From NCBI RefSeq assembly GCF_023228165.1, contig NZ_JALOBS010000012.1:62001-126000 (forward strand): DNA of 64,000 bases. Reading direction: 5' to 3'. This DNA comes from Methylomonas sp. (GTDB taxonomy: Bacteria > Pseudomonadota > Gammaproteobacteria > Methylococcales > Methylomonadaceae). A model generated the notes under the pieces. It was not told the DNA's origin. It worked only from the letters and a program-made list of their open reading frames with translations, and made no database searches. Shown one piece after another: positions 1 through 8,447 of the stretch. Positions within the stretch are counted from its first letter, which is position 1, and every line of letters starts with the position of its first letter. The translations under genes were made by a program, and so were the position numbers.

Positions 1-294
1 ATTAACCATTTAAGTTACATCGGTGATAGCGAAATCGGCAGCAAGGTCAACGTCGGCGCCGGCACCATTACCTGTAATTACGATGGCGTCAACAAATTCA
101 AGACCATCATTAAAGACGGCGCATTCATCGGTTCCGACACGCAATTGGTTGCGCCGGTTACGGTGGGAAAAAATGCTACTATTGGTGCTGGTTCAACGAT
201 TACCAAAGATACGCCGGCAGACCAACTGACGCTGAGCCGCGTCAAACAGATCGCCATTCCAGGATGGCTGCGGCCGGTAAAACAGGAGAAATAA
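1..294 (+). CDS. glmU: GlmU, C-terminal part (N-acetyltransferase domain)
   Basis: The window opens inside a reading frame that is open from base 1 and stops with TAA at 292-294. The 97 visible residues are the last turns of a left-handed beta helix with hexapeptide repeats, including N-V-G-A-G-T-I-T-C-N-Y-D-G, the signature of the GlmU acetyltransferase domain. The tail (P-G-W-x-R-P) is also typical. GlmU acetylates glucosamine-1-phosphate and then uridylylates it to UDP-GlcNAc for cell wall and LPS synthesis in the cytoplasm. Only one base separates its stop from glmS, whose product feeds the same pathway, so the two are surely cotranscribed. The 5' end lies outside the window. Confidence 0.95.
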   Translation: MNHLSYIGDSEIGSKVNVGAGTITCNYDGVNKFKTIIKDGAFIGSDTQLVAPVTVGKNATIGAGSTITKDTPADQLTLSRVKQIAIPGWLRPVKQEK

Positions 295-295
295 T

Positions 296-2125
296 ATGTG
301 TGGCATCGTCGCCGGTATTGCACAACGTAACGTAGTGCCGATTCTAATTGAAGGGCTGAAACGATTGGAATATAGAGGATATGACTCGGCAGGGTTGGCG
401 GTAGTCAATCAGGGCGAAATATTTCGAAAAAGAGAATTGGGCAAGGTTAAGGGCTTGGAAGCCCTGATAGCCGCCGATCCCATCGCCGGTAACGTCGGTA
501 TTGCCCATACCCGCTGGGCCACGCACGGCAAGCCCAGCACTCAGAACGCCCATCCGCATGTCAGCAAGGATAAAGTGGCGGTGGTGCATAACGGCATCAT
601 CGAAAACCACGATCACTTGCGCACCGCTCTGCAGCAAGACGGCTATGTTTTCACTTCGGAAACGGATACCGAAGTCATCGTGCATAAAATAGCCCAGGAA
701 TTGCAAACCGACGATGATTTGTTGGCAGCCGTAAAAAGCACCATCGCGACCTTGCAGGGGGCATATGCATTGGGTGTGGTGCATGCGGATCAGCCCGATA
801 TTTTGATTGCTTGCCGTAAAGGCAGCCCCTTGGTGATCGGTATCGGTATAGGCGAATATTTTATCGCCTCGGACATTGCCGCCCTGCTACCGGTTACCCA
901 ACGGTTCATTTTTCTGGAAGACGGCGATATTGCCGAATTGACCATTAACGGCGCCAGTATTCAGGATGAACACGGCAAACGCGTGGTGCGGCCGGTTATC
1001 GAGAGCCAGTTAAAAGCCGACTCGGTCGATAAAGGCAAATACCGCCATTACATGCTGAAGGAAATTTATGAGCAAGCCTGGGCGGTTTCGGAAACCCTGG
1101 AAGGTCGCTTCGTCAACAACAAGCTGCAAGACACCGCATTCGGCCATAATGCTGCCGAGGTATTCGACCAAATCAAATCCGTATTGATTTTAGCCTGCGG
1201 TACCAGCTATCACTCGGGACTTGTGGCACGCTATTGGTTTGAAAAATACGCGCGTGTACCGTGTTCTATCGAGGTTGCCAGCGAATTCCGTTACCGCAAC
1301 CCGGTGATCTCCCCCAACACACTAGTGGTCACCATTTCCCAATCCGGCGAAACCGCCGACACCTTGGCCGCCTTGCAGGAAGCCAAGAAACTGGGCGTCA
1401 AACATTCACTGGTAATCTGCAATGTACCGGAAAGCTCGTTAGTCAGAGAATCCGAGCTGGTGATGATGACCCGCGCCGGTCCGGAAATCGGCGTTGCTTC
1501 CACTAAGGCCTTCACTACGCAATTGGTGGCGCTGCTGATGCTGCTGATTGCGATCGGCCGCCGCTTTGAATTAAGCCAGGAAATGGAAGAGAAAATCGTG
1601 TCCGAGTTGTTCGGTTTGCCGGGCAACATAGAAAAGGTTTTGAAGCTGGATGAAACCATAGAAGTGCTGTCGCAGCGGTTTGCCGATAAACAAAATGCCC
1701 TGTTTCTGGGGCGAGGCACGCATTATCCGATAGCGATGGAAGGTTCGCTGAAGTTGAAGGAAATTTCCTACATTCACGCCGAAGCTTACCCCGCCGGTGA
1801 ATTGAAACATGGTCCGTTGGCGCTAATCGACGCCGAAATGCCGGTCGTCACCGTGGCGCCGAATAACAACCTGCTGGAAAAACTCAGGTCCAATATTCAG
1901 GAAGTCAGCGCTCGTGGCGGTCAGTTGATCGTATTTATGGATGAAACATTAGCGGACGCCGGCGACGAAAACGTACAAATCATCAAGATGCCCAGTGTCG
2001 CCAACATCATTTCGCCGATCATCTACACCATACCGCTGCAGCTGTTGTCCTATCACGTGGCGGTATTGAAAGGTACCGATGTTGATCAGCCGCGCAATCT
2101 GGCCAAATCCGTGACGGTGGAATAG
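296..2125 (+). CDS. glmS: Glucosamine-fructose-6-phosphate aminotransferase (isomerizing)
   Basis: 609 residues, the normal length for GlmS. The N-terminal glutaminase starts M-C-G-I-V with the catalytic Cys2 exposed after Met removal, followed by E-Y-R-G-Y-D-S-A-G. Two SIS sugar-isomerase domains follow (S-Q-S-G-E-T-A-D-T around residues 350-358, and S-T-K-A-F-T-T-Q). The C-terminus ends in the conserved P-R-N-L-A-K-S-V-T-V-E. The enzyme makes glucosamine-6-phosphate from fructose-6-phosphate and glutamine, the first step to UDP-GlcNAc. It begins one base after glmU, so there is no room for a glmS ribozyme, as expected outside Firmicutes. Confidence 0.98.
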   Translation: MCGIVAGIAQRNVVPILIEGLKRLEYRGYDSAGLAVVNQGEIFRKRELGKVKGLEALIAADPIAGNVGIAHTRWATHGKPSTQNAHPHVSKDKVAVVHNGIIENHDHLRTALQQDGYVFTSETDTEVIVHKIAQELQTDDDLLAAVKSTIATLQGAYALGVVHADQPDILIACRKGSPLVIGIGIGEYFIASDIAALLPVTQRFIFLEDGDIAELTINGASIQDEHGKRVVRPVIESQLKADSVDKGKYRHYMLKEIYEQAWAVSETLEGRFVNNKLQDTAFGHNAAEVFDQIKSVLILACGTSYHSGLVARYWFEKYARVPCSIEVASEFRYRNPVISPNTLVVTISQSGETADTLAALQEAKKLGVKHSLVICNVPESSLVRESELVMMTRAGPEIGVASTKAFTTQLVALLMLLIAIGRRFELSQEMEEKIVSELFGLPGNIEKVLKLDETIEVLSQRFADKQNALFLGRGTHYPIAMEGSLKLKEISYIHAEAYPAGELKHGPLALIDAEMPVVTVAPNNNLLEKLRSNIQEVSARGGQLIVFMDETLADAGDENVQIIKMPSVANIISPIIYTIPLQLLSYHVAVLKGTDVDQPRNLAKSVTVE

Positions 2126-2133
2126 CCTACAAA

Positions 2134-2874
2134 ATGAATATCTCGTTTGAAATAGTACCCAGAAGCCTGGAAGCTTTTGACACGCAATATGCCTTCGTAC
2201 AACAGCTGGATGACGGTATCAATATCATTAACGTGCCGGACATTCAGCGCTTCGACACCCGCAGCTGGGAACTGGCTGCCCGCATCGACCGCGGTAAATT
2301 TCGCTTTATTCCGCATTTTCGCGCCATCGATTTCAAAATCGACGGCGGCGAATTGTTTCGCATTATCGAAAACTTTCAGCTGGATAGCGTACTGCTGGTA
2401 TCCGGCGATCCGCCGGAGGGTTTGAAGCGGGCTTACTATAATACCGACCTGGTCGATTTGATTCGGGTAGTACGCCAGCGGTTTCCCGCTTTGAATATCT
2501 ATGCCGGCTTCGACCCTCACCGGCAAGGCCTGCAGGATGAATGCGATTATACCCAGCGCAAAGCCGAAGCCGGTGCCATGGGGTTTTTCTCACAGCCGTT
2601 CTACGATCACCGCTTGATAGAAATTTACGCCGAGCACATGCAAGGTCTGGAAACCTATATCGGCATCAGCCCCATTACCACTCAGGCTTCGATGAACTAC
2701 TGGGAAGTCAAAAACAAGGTTAAGTTTCCTAAGAGTTTCCGGCCGGATTACGACTGGAACGTCGAGTTTGCCAATAGTGTAATCGCCTCGGCGGCCGCAG
2801 CCGGCTTGAATGTGTATTTCATGCCGATCCGGATTGATTTGGAACGGTATTTTGGGGGGATAAAGTTGGGTTGA
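2134..2874 (+). CDS. Methylenetetrahydrofolate reductase-like protein
   Basis: 246 residues, starting 8 bases after glmS. The N-terminus (I-S-F-E-I-V-P-R), the strand containing L-V-S-G-D-P-P-E-G (about residues 90-98) and the alternating beta/alpha pattern fit the MTHFR (PF02219) TIM-barrel fold. It is shorter than E. coli MetF (about 296 residues) and lacks some familiar signatures, so it may be a divergent MetF relative acting on C1-tetrahydrofolate rather than the main methionine-pathway enzyme. In a methylotroph a dedicated C1-folate role is plausible but inferred. The family is fairly sure; the substrate is not. Confidence 0.7.
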   Translation: MNISFEIVPRSLEAFDTQYAFVQQLDDGINIINVPDIQRFDTRSWELAARIDRGKFRFIPHFRAIDFKIDGGELFRIIENFQLDSVLLVSGDPPEGLKRAYYNTDLVDLIRVVRQRFPALNIYAGFDPHRQGLQDECDYTQRKAEAGAMGFFSQPFYDHRLIEIYAEHMQGLETYIGISPITTQASMNYWEVKNKVKFPKSFRPDYDWNVEFANSVIASAAAAGLNVYFMPIRIDLERYFGGIKLG

Positions 2875-2938
2875 GTCTCGTTAAGCAATCCGCCAACCTG
2901 GTGATATGTTGTGTTTTTTTATGACAGATTAAAGATAG

Positions 2939-3434
2939 GTGGCTGTAGATATCGAATTATCAAACATTGTACTTACTGTCTTAGGCGGTGCTATTGGCGT
3001 CACAACTAAATTCACGCATTTCTGAGCGGAGATACAAGAATGAACAACACCAGAAATTTCTAGAACACTTGGGCAAACGCAACGCTATCTTTGATCATCT
3101 TGGTATTGAACCTATCTTGCAAATTGAAGATGAAAATGGACGTAAAGCACCTTGGCTTAAAGCTACGAAACTACAACTATCCGATCTTGGAGTTTGGAAT
3201 GGGTATATTGAAGAGTCGAATAAGCATTTAGATCAAGGTGCCATGGAGTTGTTATCACTACGAAAAGAGCTTGATCAACTTCAGAAGGAAAATGTCTACC
3301 TAAAGTCTGAGCAATCTCGCTTGCTTAAAGAGAAGTCTGAATTGTTTCACAGTCTCGCTTTACGTGGGAACACAGCTTTAGCCGCTCTGAGTCAACGTAG
3401 AAACAATGTTTCGCTATCTCGATGCCTGATTTAA
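2939..3434 (+). pseudogene. Membrane-anchored coiled-coil protein, probably frameshifted
   Basis: A GTG at 2939 opens a frame encoding a short polar start and then a hydrophobic stretch (S-N-I-V-L-T-V-L-G-G-A-I-G) that stops after about 26 codons. The +1 frame takes over at about 2988-3000 and runs to 3434: Q-L-N-S-R-I-S-E-R-R-Y-K-N-E-Q and then a charged, heptad-rich coiled coil around L-R-K-E-L-D-Q-L-Q-K-E-N. Joined, the pieces make a sensible protein with one N-terminal membrane anchor and a cytoplasmic coiled coil, so a one-base indel near 2990-3000 is likely. If not frameshifted, a GTG at 2988 gives a 148-residue soluble protein. No family was recognised. Confidence 0.4.
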
Positions 3435-3458
3435 TGCCGGTTCCCGCACCGGCGGGCG

Positions 3459-3494
3459 GGATACTTTCTTTTGATTCGCCAAAAGAAAGTATCC
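3459..3494. repeat. Perfect 15-bp inverted repeat (interspersed palindrome)
   Basis: Bases 3459-3473 (GGATACTTTCTTTTG) pair perfectly with 3480-3494 around a 6-base loop. The flanking text (cggcgggcggg before, aaagaaaaggcgaccc after) resembles a repeat found between genes in many proteobacteria. It follows the coiled-coil gene and could also act as a transcription-terminating hairpin. This is the first of three repeat-like blocks that fill the 420-base gap 3435-3854, which otherwise holds no gene I can support. Confidence 0.7.
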
Positions 3495-3694
3495 AAAGAA
3501 AAGGCGACCCGGATGCCGCGTTGATCCTGTGCGCCGTAGCTTTTGTCAGAGATTGCTTGAAGGGGCCTCCCAGCCCCTGCAAGCAACGCGATGCATCCTT
3601 GCATCGCCCCTTCGGGCTAATTCTGCCAAAACCTCCGGTGCTCGGCGCGGCATAACGGGATTAACCACGGCATAGTTTGACATTCATGACATCG

Positions 3695-3715
3695 TTCCCA
3701 CGTTCCGCGTGGGAA
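3695..3715. repeat. Short palindrome, TTCCCACG...CGTGGGAA
   Basis: An 8-base arm (TTCCCACG) pairs with CGTGGGAA across a short loop. The flanking bases (atcg before, tgcagccttagacg after) match a common interspersed repeat of gammaproteobacteria. It is the second block of the 3435-3854 gap. Confidence 0.55.
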
Positions 3716-3773
3716 TGCAGCCTTAGACGCCCTGCGTCGGCATACAAACAAATTTTGCTGGGAGACCCTGATG

Positions 3774-3826
3774 AAGCCAGGTAGGTCACGTTGCCGCGAT
3801 AGCGGTTACGTGACATTTCGAAATTA
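3774..3826. repeat. Repeat A, short copy (53 bp)
   Basis: This copy consists of three blocks: 3774-3800, 3801-3816 and 3817-3826. The same three blocks occur in the same order at 52672-52783, where they are separated by extra segments of 48 and 11 bases. The centre is an imperfect palindrome: GTCACGTTGCCGC faces GCGGTTACGTGAC. It lies just upstream of the mutarotase gene and may carry part of its leader. Confidence 0.75.
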
Positions 3827-3854
3827 AATTAACAGTTATTACTACAGCAGGTTC

Positions 3855-4760
3855 ATGGATATTCAGCAGTTAAACAGTGAATTCGGAATAGCCCAGCAAC
3901 TGGAAGTTATTCCAGGCCAGGGCGGTATGCCGATGATTAAAATCAGCAATGGCAGTGCCAAGGCTTTAATTTCGATTTACGGCGGACAGGTGTTGTCGTT
4001 TCAGCCCATGGATCAAGCCGAGGATGTGTTGTTTCTTAGCGAACAATCGGCCTATGCGGCAGGCAAGGCAATACGCGGCGGTATTCCGGTGTGTTGGCCT
4101 TGGTTTGGGCCGGACCCGAAAGGTTTGCAACGACCCAATCACGGTTTCGTGCGGAATCATTTTTGGCGGTTGGCTAGGACGGAAGCCATTAGCGATAGCG
4201 AGACTAAAGTCAGTCTGCAGTTCAACGAAAGCTTTAAACAGGAGAATACCTGGCGGCAGCCGTTTATGTTGCTGTTGGATATCAGTATAGGCCCAAGTCT
4301 GCAATTGAAGCTGACCACTTTTAATACCGGTGATCAGCCCTTTTCCATTACCCAGGCGTTTCATAGTTATTTTCGGATCGGCAATATCAAACGGGTGAAA
4401 ATATTAGGTCTGGACGGCTGCGATTACTTCGATAAACTGGATCATGGTACCCAGAAAACTCAGAAAGGAATCGTTACCGTCACCAAGGAAGTGGATAGGG
4501 TTTATGTTGAAGCCCGCAATAACTTGGTGATTGTCGATCCGCTGTTGAAGCGCCGTATCCACATCGACTCGCCCAATACCAGCACGGCGGTGGTGTGGAA
4601 TCCCTGGTCGAAAACGTCCAAAAAAATGCCGGATTTGGCGGATGCGGATTATCAGCGGTTTATCTGCGTTGAGGCGGGGAATGTTGCATTCGATCTGATT
4701 AAGGTTCAGCCGGGAGGCCAGTTTAGCCTGCAAGCTAATTACAGGCTGTTGCCGGATTAA
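3855..4760 (+). CDS. D-hexose-6-phosphate mutarotase (aldose 1-epimerase family)
   Basis: 301 residues, matching the YeaD/aldose-1-epimerase-like family. Visible marks are the strand I-R-G-G-I-P-V-C-W-P-W-F-G (about 73-85), N-H-G-F-V-R (about 95-100), F-H-S-Y-F-R-I-G (about 168-175), and the C-terminal E-A-G-N-V with a catalytic-type Glu. It should interconvert alpha and beta anomers of hexose-6-phosphates such as glucose-6-phosphate in the cytoplasm. Its N-terminus carries extra residues relative to E. coli YeaD, which is common in methanotrophs. It stands alone, about 90 bases before the FHA gene. Confidence 0.88.
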   Translation: MDIQQLNSEFGIAQQLEVIPGQGGMPMIKISNGSAKALISIYGGQVLSFQPMDQAEDVLFLSEQSAYAAGKAIRGGIPVCWPWFGPDPKGLQRPNHGFVRNHFWRLARTEAISDSETKVSLQFNESFKQENTWRQPFMLLLDISIGPSLQLKLTTFNTGDQPFSITQAFHSYFRIGNIKRVKILGLDGCDYFDKLDHGTQKTQKGIVTVTKEVDRVYVEARNNLVIVDPLLKRRIHIDSPNTSTAVVWNPWSKTSKKMPDLADADYQRFICVEAGNVAFDLIKVQPGGQFSLQANYRLLPD

Positions 4761-4851
4761 TAGCGTATGCATGCCAATCGGGCAATATTTGCTTTTGTGC
4801 CCCGCCATTCAGGTATAAGATAAAATCCGATATGAACAAGGGGTAAGCCTG

Positions 4852-5532
4852 ATGAGTTTTATTGAAGTCTATTTTAATAGCGCACTAAGAAATACGGTTG
4901 AAATCGAGAATAACTCCGCTAGTATAGGTCGGGCCAGTTATAACCCCATTCAAATCGATAACAAAGGCGTTTCCTTACTGCATGCCGTTATTACCCGGCA
5001 AGATAATGAATGGTTTATCGAGGATTTAAACAGCACGAATGGTACCTATTTAAATGGGGGTAAAGTGCTGGGTAAACAAAAAATAAAATTCGGCGATACC
5101 ATCAGCATTTGCAAGCACGATTTAAAATTTGCCAGAGAGCGCAGCAGGGTCGGGTCGGTCTCCAATACTTATCAAAGCGACGATAGCGATAGGACCGTCA
5201 TGGTGGGAAACAATCCATCCAGTACCAGCCAAGCCAACACCAGTAATTGTTATTTACTGGTACATGGCGAAAGGCGCAATATTAATAAATTATTATTGAA
5301 TAAGGACAGTTATGCTATCGGCAACAGCAAGTTGAGCGATATTCGCGTGGGTGGCTGGTTTACGCCAAAACTGGTCGCCGAAATTTCGCGCATCGGCAAT
5401 AATTATTATCTGTTTCCTAGAAAATACAGCTTGGTCAAATTGAACGGTCAGAGCTTAAATACTCAAAGCAAATTAAGCAATGACGACAGCATTATTATTA
5501 AAAAGCTGTTATTGAAATTTGTGGAAGAATAA
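4852..5532 (+). CDS. FHA-domain protein (one clear, one degenerate FHA domain)
   Basis: 226 residues. The N-terminal FHA domain spans roughly residues 18-85 and shows the phosphothreonine-binding elements S-I-G-R (about 24-27), L-L-H-A in place of the usual S-R-x-H, and L-N-S-T-N-G-T-Y-L-N-G. A second region (about 140-225) has FHA-like strand spacing (S-Y-A-I-G-N ... L-V-K-L-N-G) but lacks the conserved binding residues. The middle is Ser/Thr-rich and could be phosphorylated. The gene faces the PP2C phosphatase, with four bases between the stops. Together they suggest Ser/Thr phosphosignalling; no kinase lies nearby. Confidence 0.85.
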   Translation: MSFIEVYFNSALRNTVEIENNSASIGRASYNPIQIDNKGVSLLHAVITRQDNEWFIEDLNSTNGTYLNGGKVLGKQKIKFGDTISICKHDLKFARERSRVGSVSNTYQSDDSDRTVMVGNNPSSTSQANTSNCYLLVHGERRNINKLLLNKDSYAIGNSKLSDIRVGGWFTPKLVAEISRIGNNYYLFPRKYSLVKLNGQSLNTQSKLSNDDSIIIKKLLLKFVEE

Positions 5533-5536
5533 AGTC

Positions 5537-6367
5537 TTATTGGCAAATCAAAATAACCGAGATATTATCGGAGCCGCCATTCTGGTTGGCGAGATCGATT
5601 AACTGTTGGGCTTTCTGCTCGATATTATCTTTGCAAACACCTTTGATGGTGGTTGCTATCACAACATCTTCGACCATATCGGTCAATCCGTCCGAACACA
5701 ATAAAAAACTATCGCTGGCGGCAATATCCAAAATTTGCACGGCGGGTTTGACCGTTGGGTTGGGACCAATGCCCTGCAGGATGATGTTGGAACGGGGTGG
5801 CTGACCGATTTGACCGTTATCCAGCCAAATTTGATAGGCCGAATGGTCCTTGGTGACTTGGATCAATTGATCGTCCCGCCAACGATACAGCCGGCTGTCG
5901 CCAACATGGAACACATGCATTTTGGCCTGCGTGGCGTAAAATTTGCATCCGACCAGCGTGGTTCCCATGCCGTTGCTGTCTATCATTTGCGCCTCCTGAT
6001 TCAAGTTATAAATGGCTTGATTGGTTTGAACCAGGATGTCGGCGATAATTTGACTGTGTGTCTCGAGTCGTCTTAGTTGATCCGCGTGTGCGGATTTGTG
6101 CCATATCGCGGCCAGCTTTTCCCAAAATCCGGGCGGTTTTTGCGGGTTGCGATTGTCGGCTAAATACTTTTTGGCCAATTGGTTGACTAATTGGGTGGCC
6201 TCAAAACTGGCTTTGTCGCCGTACTGGTGTCCACCCATGCCGTCGGCCAGCAAAATCAGACCATCGGCATGGTTAATCAGTATGGTGTCCTCATTGTGAT
6301 CGCGGCGCCGGCCGCAATCGGTTTTGCCGACCACATAATAGCGATTGAGAACTTGGCCCACCGTCAT
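5537..6367 (-). CDS. PP2C-family serine/threonine phosphatase
   Basis: 276 residues with the metal-binding motifs of bacterial PP2C (PrpC/Stp type): R-D-H-N-E-D-T near residue 22, A-D-G-M-G-G-H (about 40-46), C-S-D-G-L-T-D, and G-G-S-D-N-I-S near the C-terminus. These Asp residues hold the two Mn/Mg ions of the active site. There is no transmembrane segment, so it is cytosolic. It converges with the FHA gene, and such pairs often set the phosphorylation state of FHA partners, type VI secretion components or cell-envelope regulators. That role is inferred; no T6SS gene is in the window. Confidence 0.92.
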   Translation of the reverse strand: MTVGQVLNRYYVVGKTDCGRRRDHNEDTILINHADGLILLADGMGGHQYGDKASFEATQLVNQLAKKYLADNRNPQKPPGFWEKLAAIWHKSAHADQLRRLETHSQIIADILVQTNQAIYNLNQEAQMIDSNGMGTTLVGCKFYATQAKMHVFHVGDSRLYRWRDDQLIQVTKDHSAYQIWLDNGQIGQPPRSNIILQGIGPNPTVKPAVQILDIAASDSFLLCSDGLTDMVEDVVIATTIKGVCKDNIEQKAQQLIDLANQNGGSDNISVILICQ

Positions 6368-6496
6368 GACAATGGGTTTCCCATGCGGAGGAAAACCCAG
6401 CTGAATGACTGGGGGTTAGCCGACTGTGAAATCATCGAATAGCAGGTTCGGGCTAAAGTCATGATCCGTGGTCCCTTTTTTTGGTTGGGTGCCTGC

Positions 6497-7297
6497 TCAG
6501 CTAAAGAACAATTCCCGCATTTTTTGCCCGGGCGATTCCGCGCGCATAAAAGCTTCGCCGACCAGGAAGGTGTAAATACCGTTGTCCTGCATGAGTTTTA
6601 CATCGGCTGGCGTGTGGATACCGCTTTCCGTGACGACCAGTTTGTCCGCCGGCAAGGTTTTTTTTAAGTCTAACGTAGTTTGCAGCGAGACTTCGAAGGT
6701 GCGTAAGTTACGGTTGTTGATGCCTATCATGGGAGTGTTTAATAGCAGCGCTCGTTCCAGTTCAGCGGCATCGTGTACTTCCACCAACACATCCATGCCA
6801 AGGCCGGTGGCAGTATCGGCCAATTCTTTCAGCATGGCATCATCCAACGCGGCGACAATCAACAAAATACAATCCGCTCCCAGAGCGCGTGATTCATGAA
6901 TTTGATAAGGGTCTATCATAAAATCCTTGCGGATCACCGGCAGCGGACATTTTTCCCGCACCATTTGCAGCGTGGCTTCCGAGCCCTGGAAAAACTCTTT
7001 ATCGGTTAATACGGACAAACAAGTCGCGCCGCTCATTGCGTAATCGGCGGCAATATTGATCGGCTGAAAATTTTCCCGAATGACGCCCTGGCTGGGCGAG
7101 GCTTTTTTGATTTCGGCGATAATGGCCGGTTTTTTAGCGTCGGCCTTACTGCGCAAGGAATGGTAAAAGCCGCGCGGGCCGGGAACGCCGGTGGCAATTT
7201 CCTGCAACATGGAAATAGGGGCGTTGATTTTGCGGCGCGCCACTTCTTCGGCTTTTTTAGCCAGGATGATTTTTAAAATGTCGGGGGTATCGGTCAT
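6497..7297 (-). CDS. trpC: Indole-3-glycerol phosphate synthase
   Basis: 266 residues, a monofunctional TrpC. Diagnostic pieces are I-A-E-I-K-K-A-S-P-S (phosphate and catalytic Lys, about 60-69), V-L-T-D-x-x-F-F-Q-G, I-G-I-N-N-R-N-L and V-T-E-S-G-I. The enzyme closes the indole ring of the tryptophan pathway by decarboxylating CdRP. It lies downstream of trpD on the same strand, with about 90 bases between that carry a repeat. trpG/trpE and trpF/B/A are not in the window. Confidence 0.97.
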   Translation of the reverse strand: MTDTPDILKIILAKKAEEVARRKINAPISMLQEIATGVPGPRGFYHSLRSKADAKKPAIIAEIKKASPSQGVIRENFQPINIAADYAMSGATCLSVLTDKEFFQGSEATLQMVREKCPLPVIRKDFMIDPYQIHESRALGADCILLIVAALDDAMLKELADTATGLGMDVLVEVHDAAELERALLLNTPMIGINNRNLRTFEVSLQTTLDLKKTLPADKLVVTESGIHTPADVKLMQDNGIYTFLVGEAFMRAESPGQKMRELFFS

Positions 7298-7322
7298 GGT
7301 TTTTCAAAAAAATTAAAATAAT

Positions 7323-7369
7323 GTAGGTTGGGTTTAGCCTGCGGCATCAACGCTTAACGTAACCCGACC
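7323..7369. repeat. Interspersed palindrome between trpD and trpC
   Basis: GTAGGTTGGGTT at the left end faces AACCCGAC at the right end with a short centre. This is the familiar 'GTAGG-TGGGTT...AACCCAC' repeat of gammaproteobacteria. A related element occurs at 57355-57493. It sits in the trpD-trpC spacer and may shape the mRNA there. Confidence 0.6.
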
Positions 7370-7387
7370 AGACAAATGTTGAAAAGG

Positions 7388-8404
7388 CTAGGTAGCCTTT
7401 GAATATGCAATCAAAGCTTCAAACTTCGCCAGCGCGCTACCATCCGCTAGCGCCCATTGCGCGCGTTGAATGCCATCGGCTAGCGTATCGACCAAATCCG
7501 CCGCATAAATTGCCGCACCGGCATTCAGCGCCACAATGTCCAGGGCCGGGCCGGGTTGATTATTCAATACCTGGCGGATAATTGCCAGACTGTCTCGGGC
7601 ATTGCCGACCGCTAAACTATCCAAGCCGGCACGTTGCAGGCCGAACTGCTCAGGCGTAACGCTATAAGTGCAGACTTGGCCGTTTTTCAGTTCAGCAATA
7701 TCGGTGGGAGCGGCGATACTGATTTCATCCAGACCGTCATGGGCGTGCACCACCAGTACGTGTTTGCTGTCCAGCTTTTTCAACACTTCCGCAACCGGCA
7801 CCAGCCAGTGTTTGTCGAACACGCCGATTAGCTGATGCGGGGCATTGGCCGGATTGGACATCGGCCCGATCAGGTTAAACAGGGTTCTGACGCCCATTTC
7901 CTTACGCGGACCTACCGTATGCCGCACCGCGCTGTGGTGTTTGGCGGCAAACAGAAAGCCGACTCCAAGTTGGTTTACGCAGTCCGCCACCTGTTCGGCC
8001 GGCATGTCCAGGTTGATGCCGGCCGCTTCCAGCACGTCCGCGCTGCCGCAACTGCTGGAAACCGAACGGTTGCCGTGTTTGGCGACTTTGCCGCCGGCCG
8101 CCGCCACCACGAAGGCGGCCGTGGTGGAAATATTGAAGGTGTTGGCACCGTCCCCGCCGGTGCCGCAAGTATCGATAACGTGATCGCCGCTCACCGGCAC
8201 CTGCCGCACCAATTCCCGTAGTACGGCCACCGCGGCGGCAATTTCCTCTATGGTTTCGCCTTTGCAGCGCAGGGCGATCAGAAAGCCGGCGATTTGGGCA
8301 TCGCTTAGTTCGCCGTTCATCATGGTCCGCATTACCGCCTGCATTTCGGCGGCAGTGAGATTATGTTTGTCGAGCAGTTTCTGCAAAGTGGCTTGGATCA
8401 GCAT
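7388..8404 (-). CDS. trpD: Anthranilate phosphoribosyltransferase
   Basis: 338 residues, full length. The PRPP-binding glycine loop C-G-T-G-G-D-G-A-N-T-F-N-I-S-T begins at residue 80, and K-H-G-N-R-S-V-S-S-x-x-G-S-A-D follows. R-x-x-x-G-x-R-T-L-F-N-L-I-G-P is also present. It joins anthranilate to PRPP as the second step of tryptophan synthesis. It precedes trpC on the minus strand, forming trpDC. Confidence 0.97.
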   Translation of the reverse strand: MLIQATLQKLLDKHNLTAAEMQAVMRTMMNGELSDAQIAGFLIALRCKGETIEEIAAAVAVLRELVRQVPVSGDHVIDTCGTGGDGANTFNISTTAAFVVAAAGGKVAKHGNRSVSSSCGSADVLEAAGINLDMPAEQVADCVNQLGVGFLFAAKHHSAVRHTVGPRKEMGVRTLFNLIGPMSNPANAPHQLIGVFDKHWLVPVAEVLKKLDSKHVLVVHAHDGLDEISIAAPTDIAELKNGQVCTYSVTPEQFGLQRAGLDSLAVGNARDSLAIIRQVLNNQPGPALDIVALNAGAAIYAADLVDTLADGIQRAQWALADGSALAKFEALIAYSKAT

Positions 8405-8447
8405 AAAGTATTGAACCGGATGAAGCTAAATGGATCGTGAAACGGCG

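Noticed and set aside
290..300. A glmS ribozyme upstream of glmS
   Set aside because: Only one base separates glmU and glmS, and the ribozyme is a Firmicutes feature.
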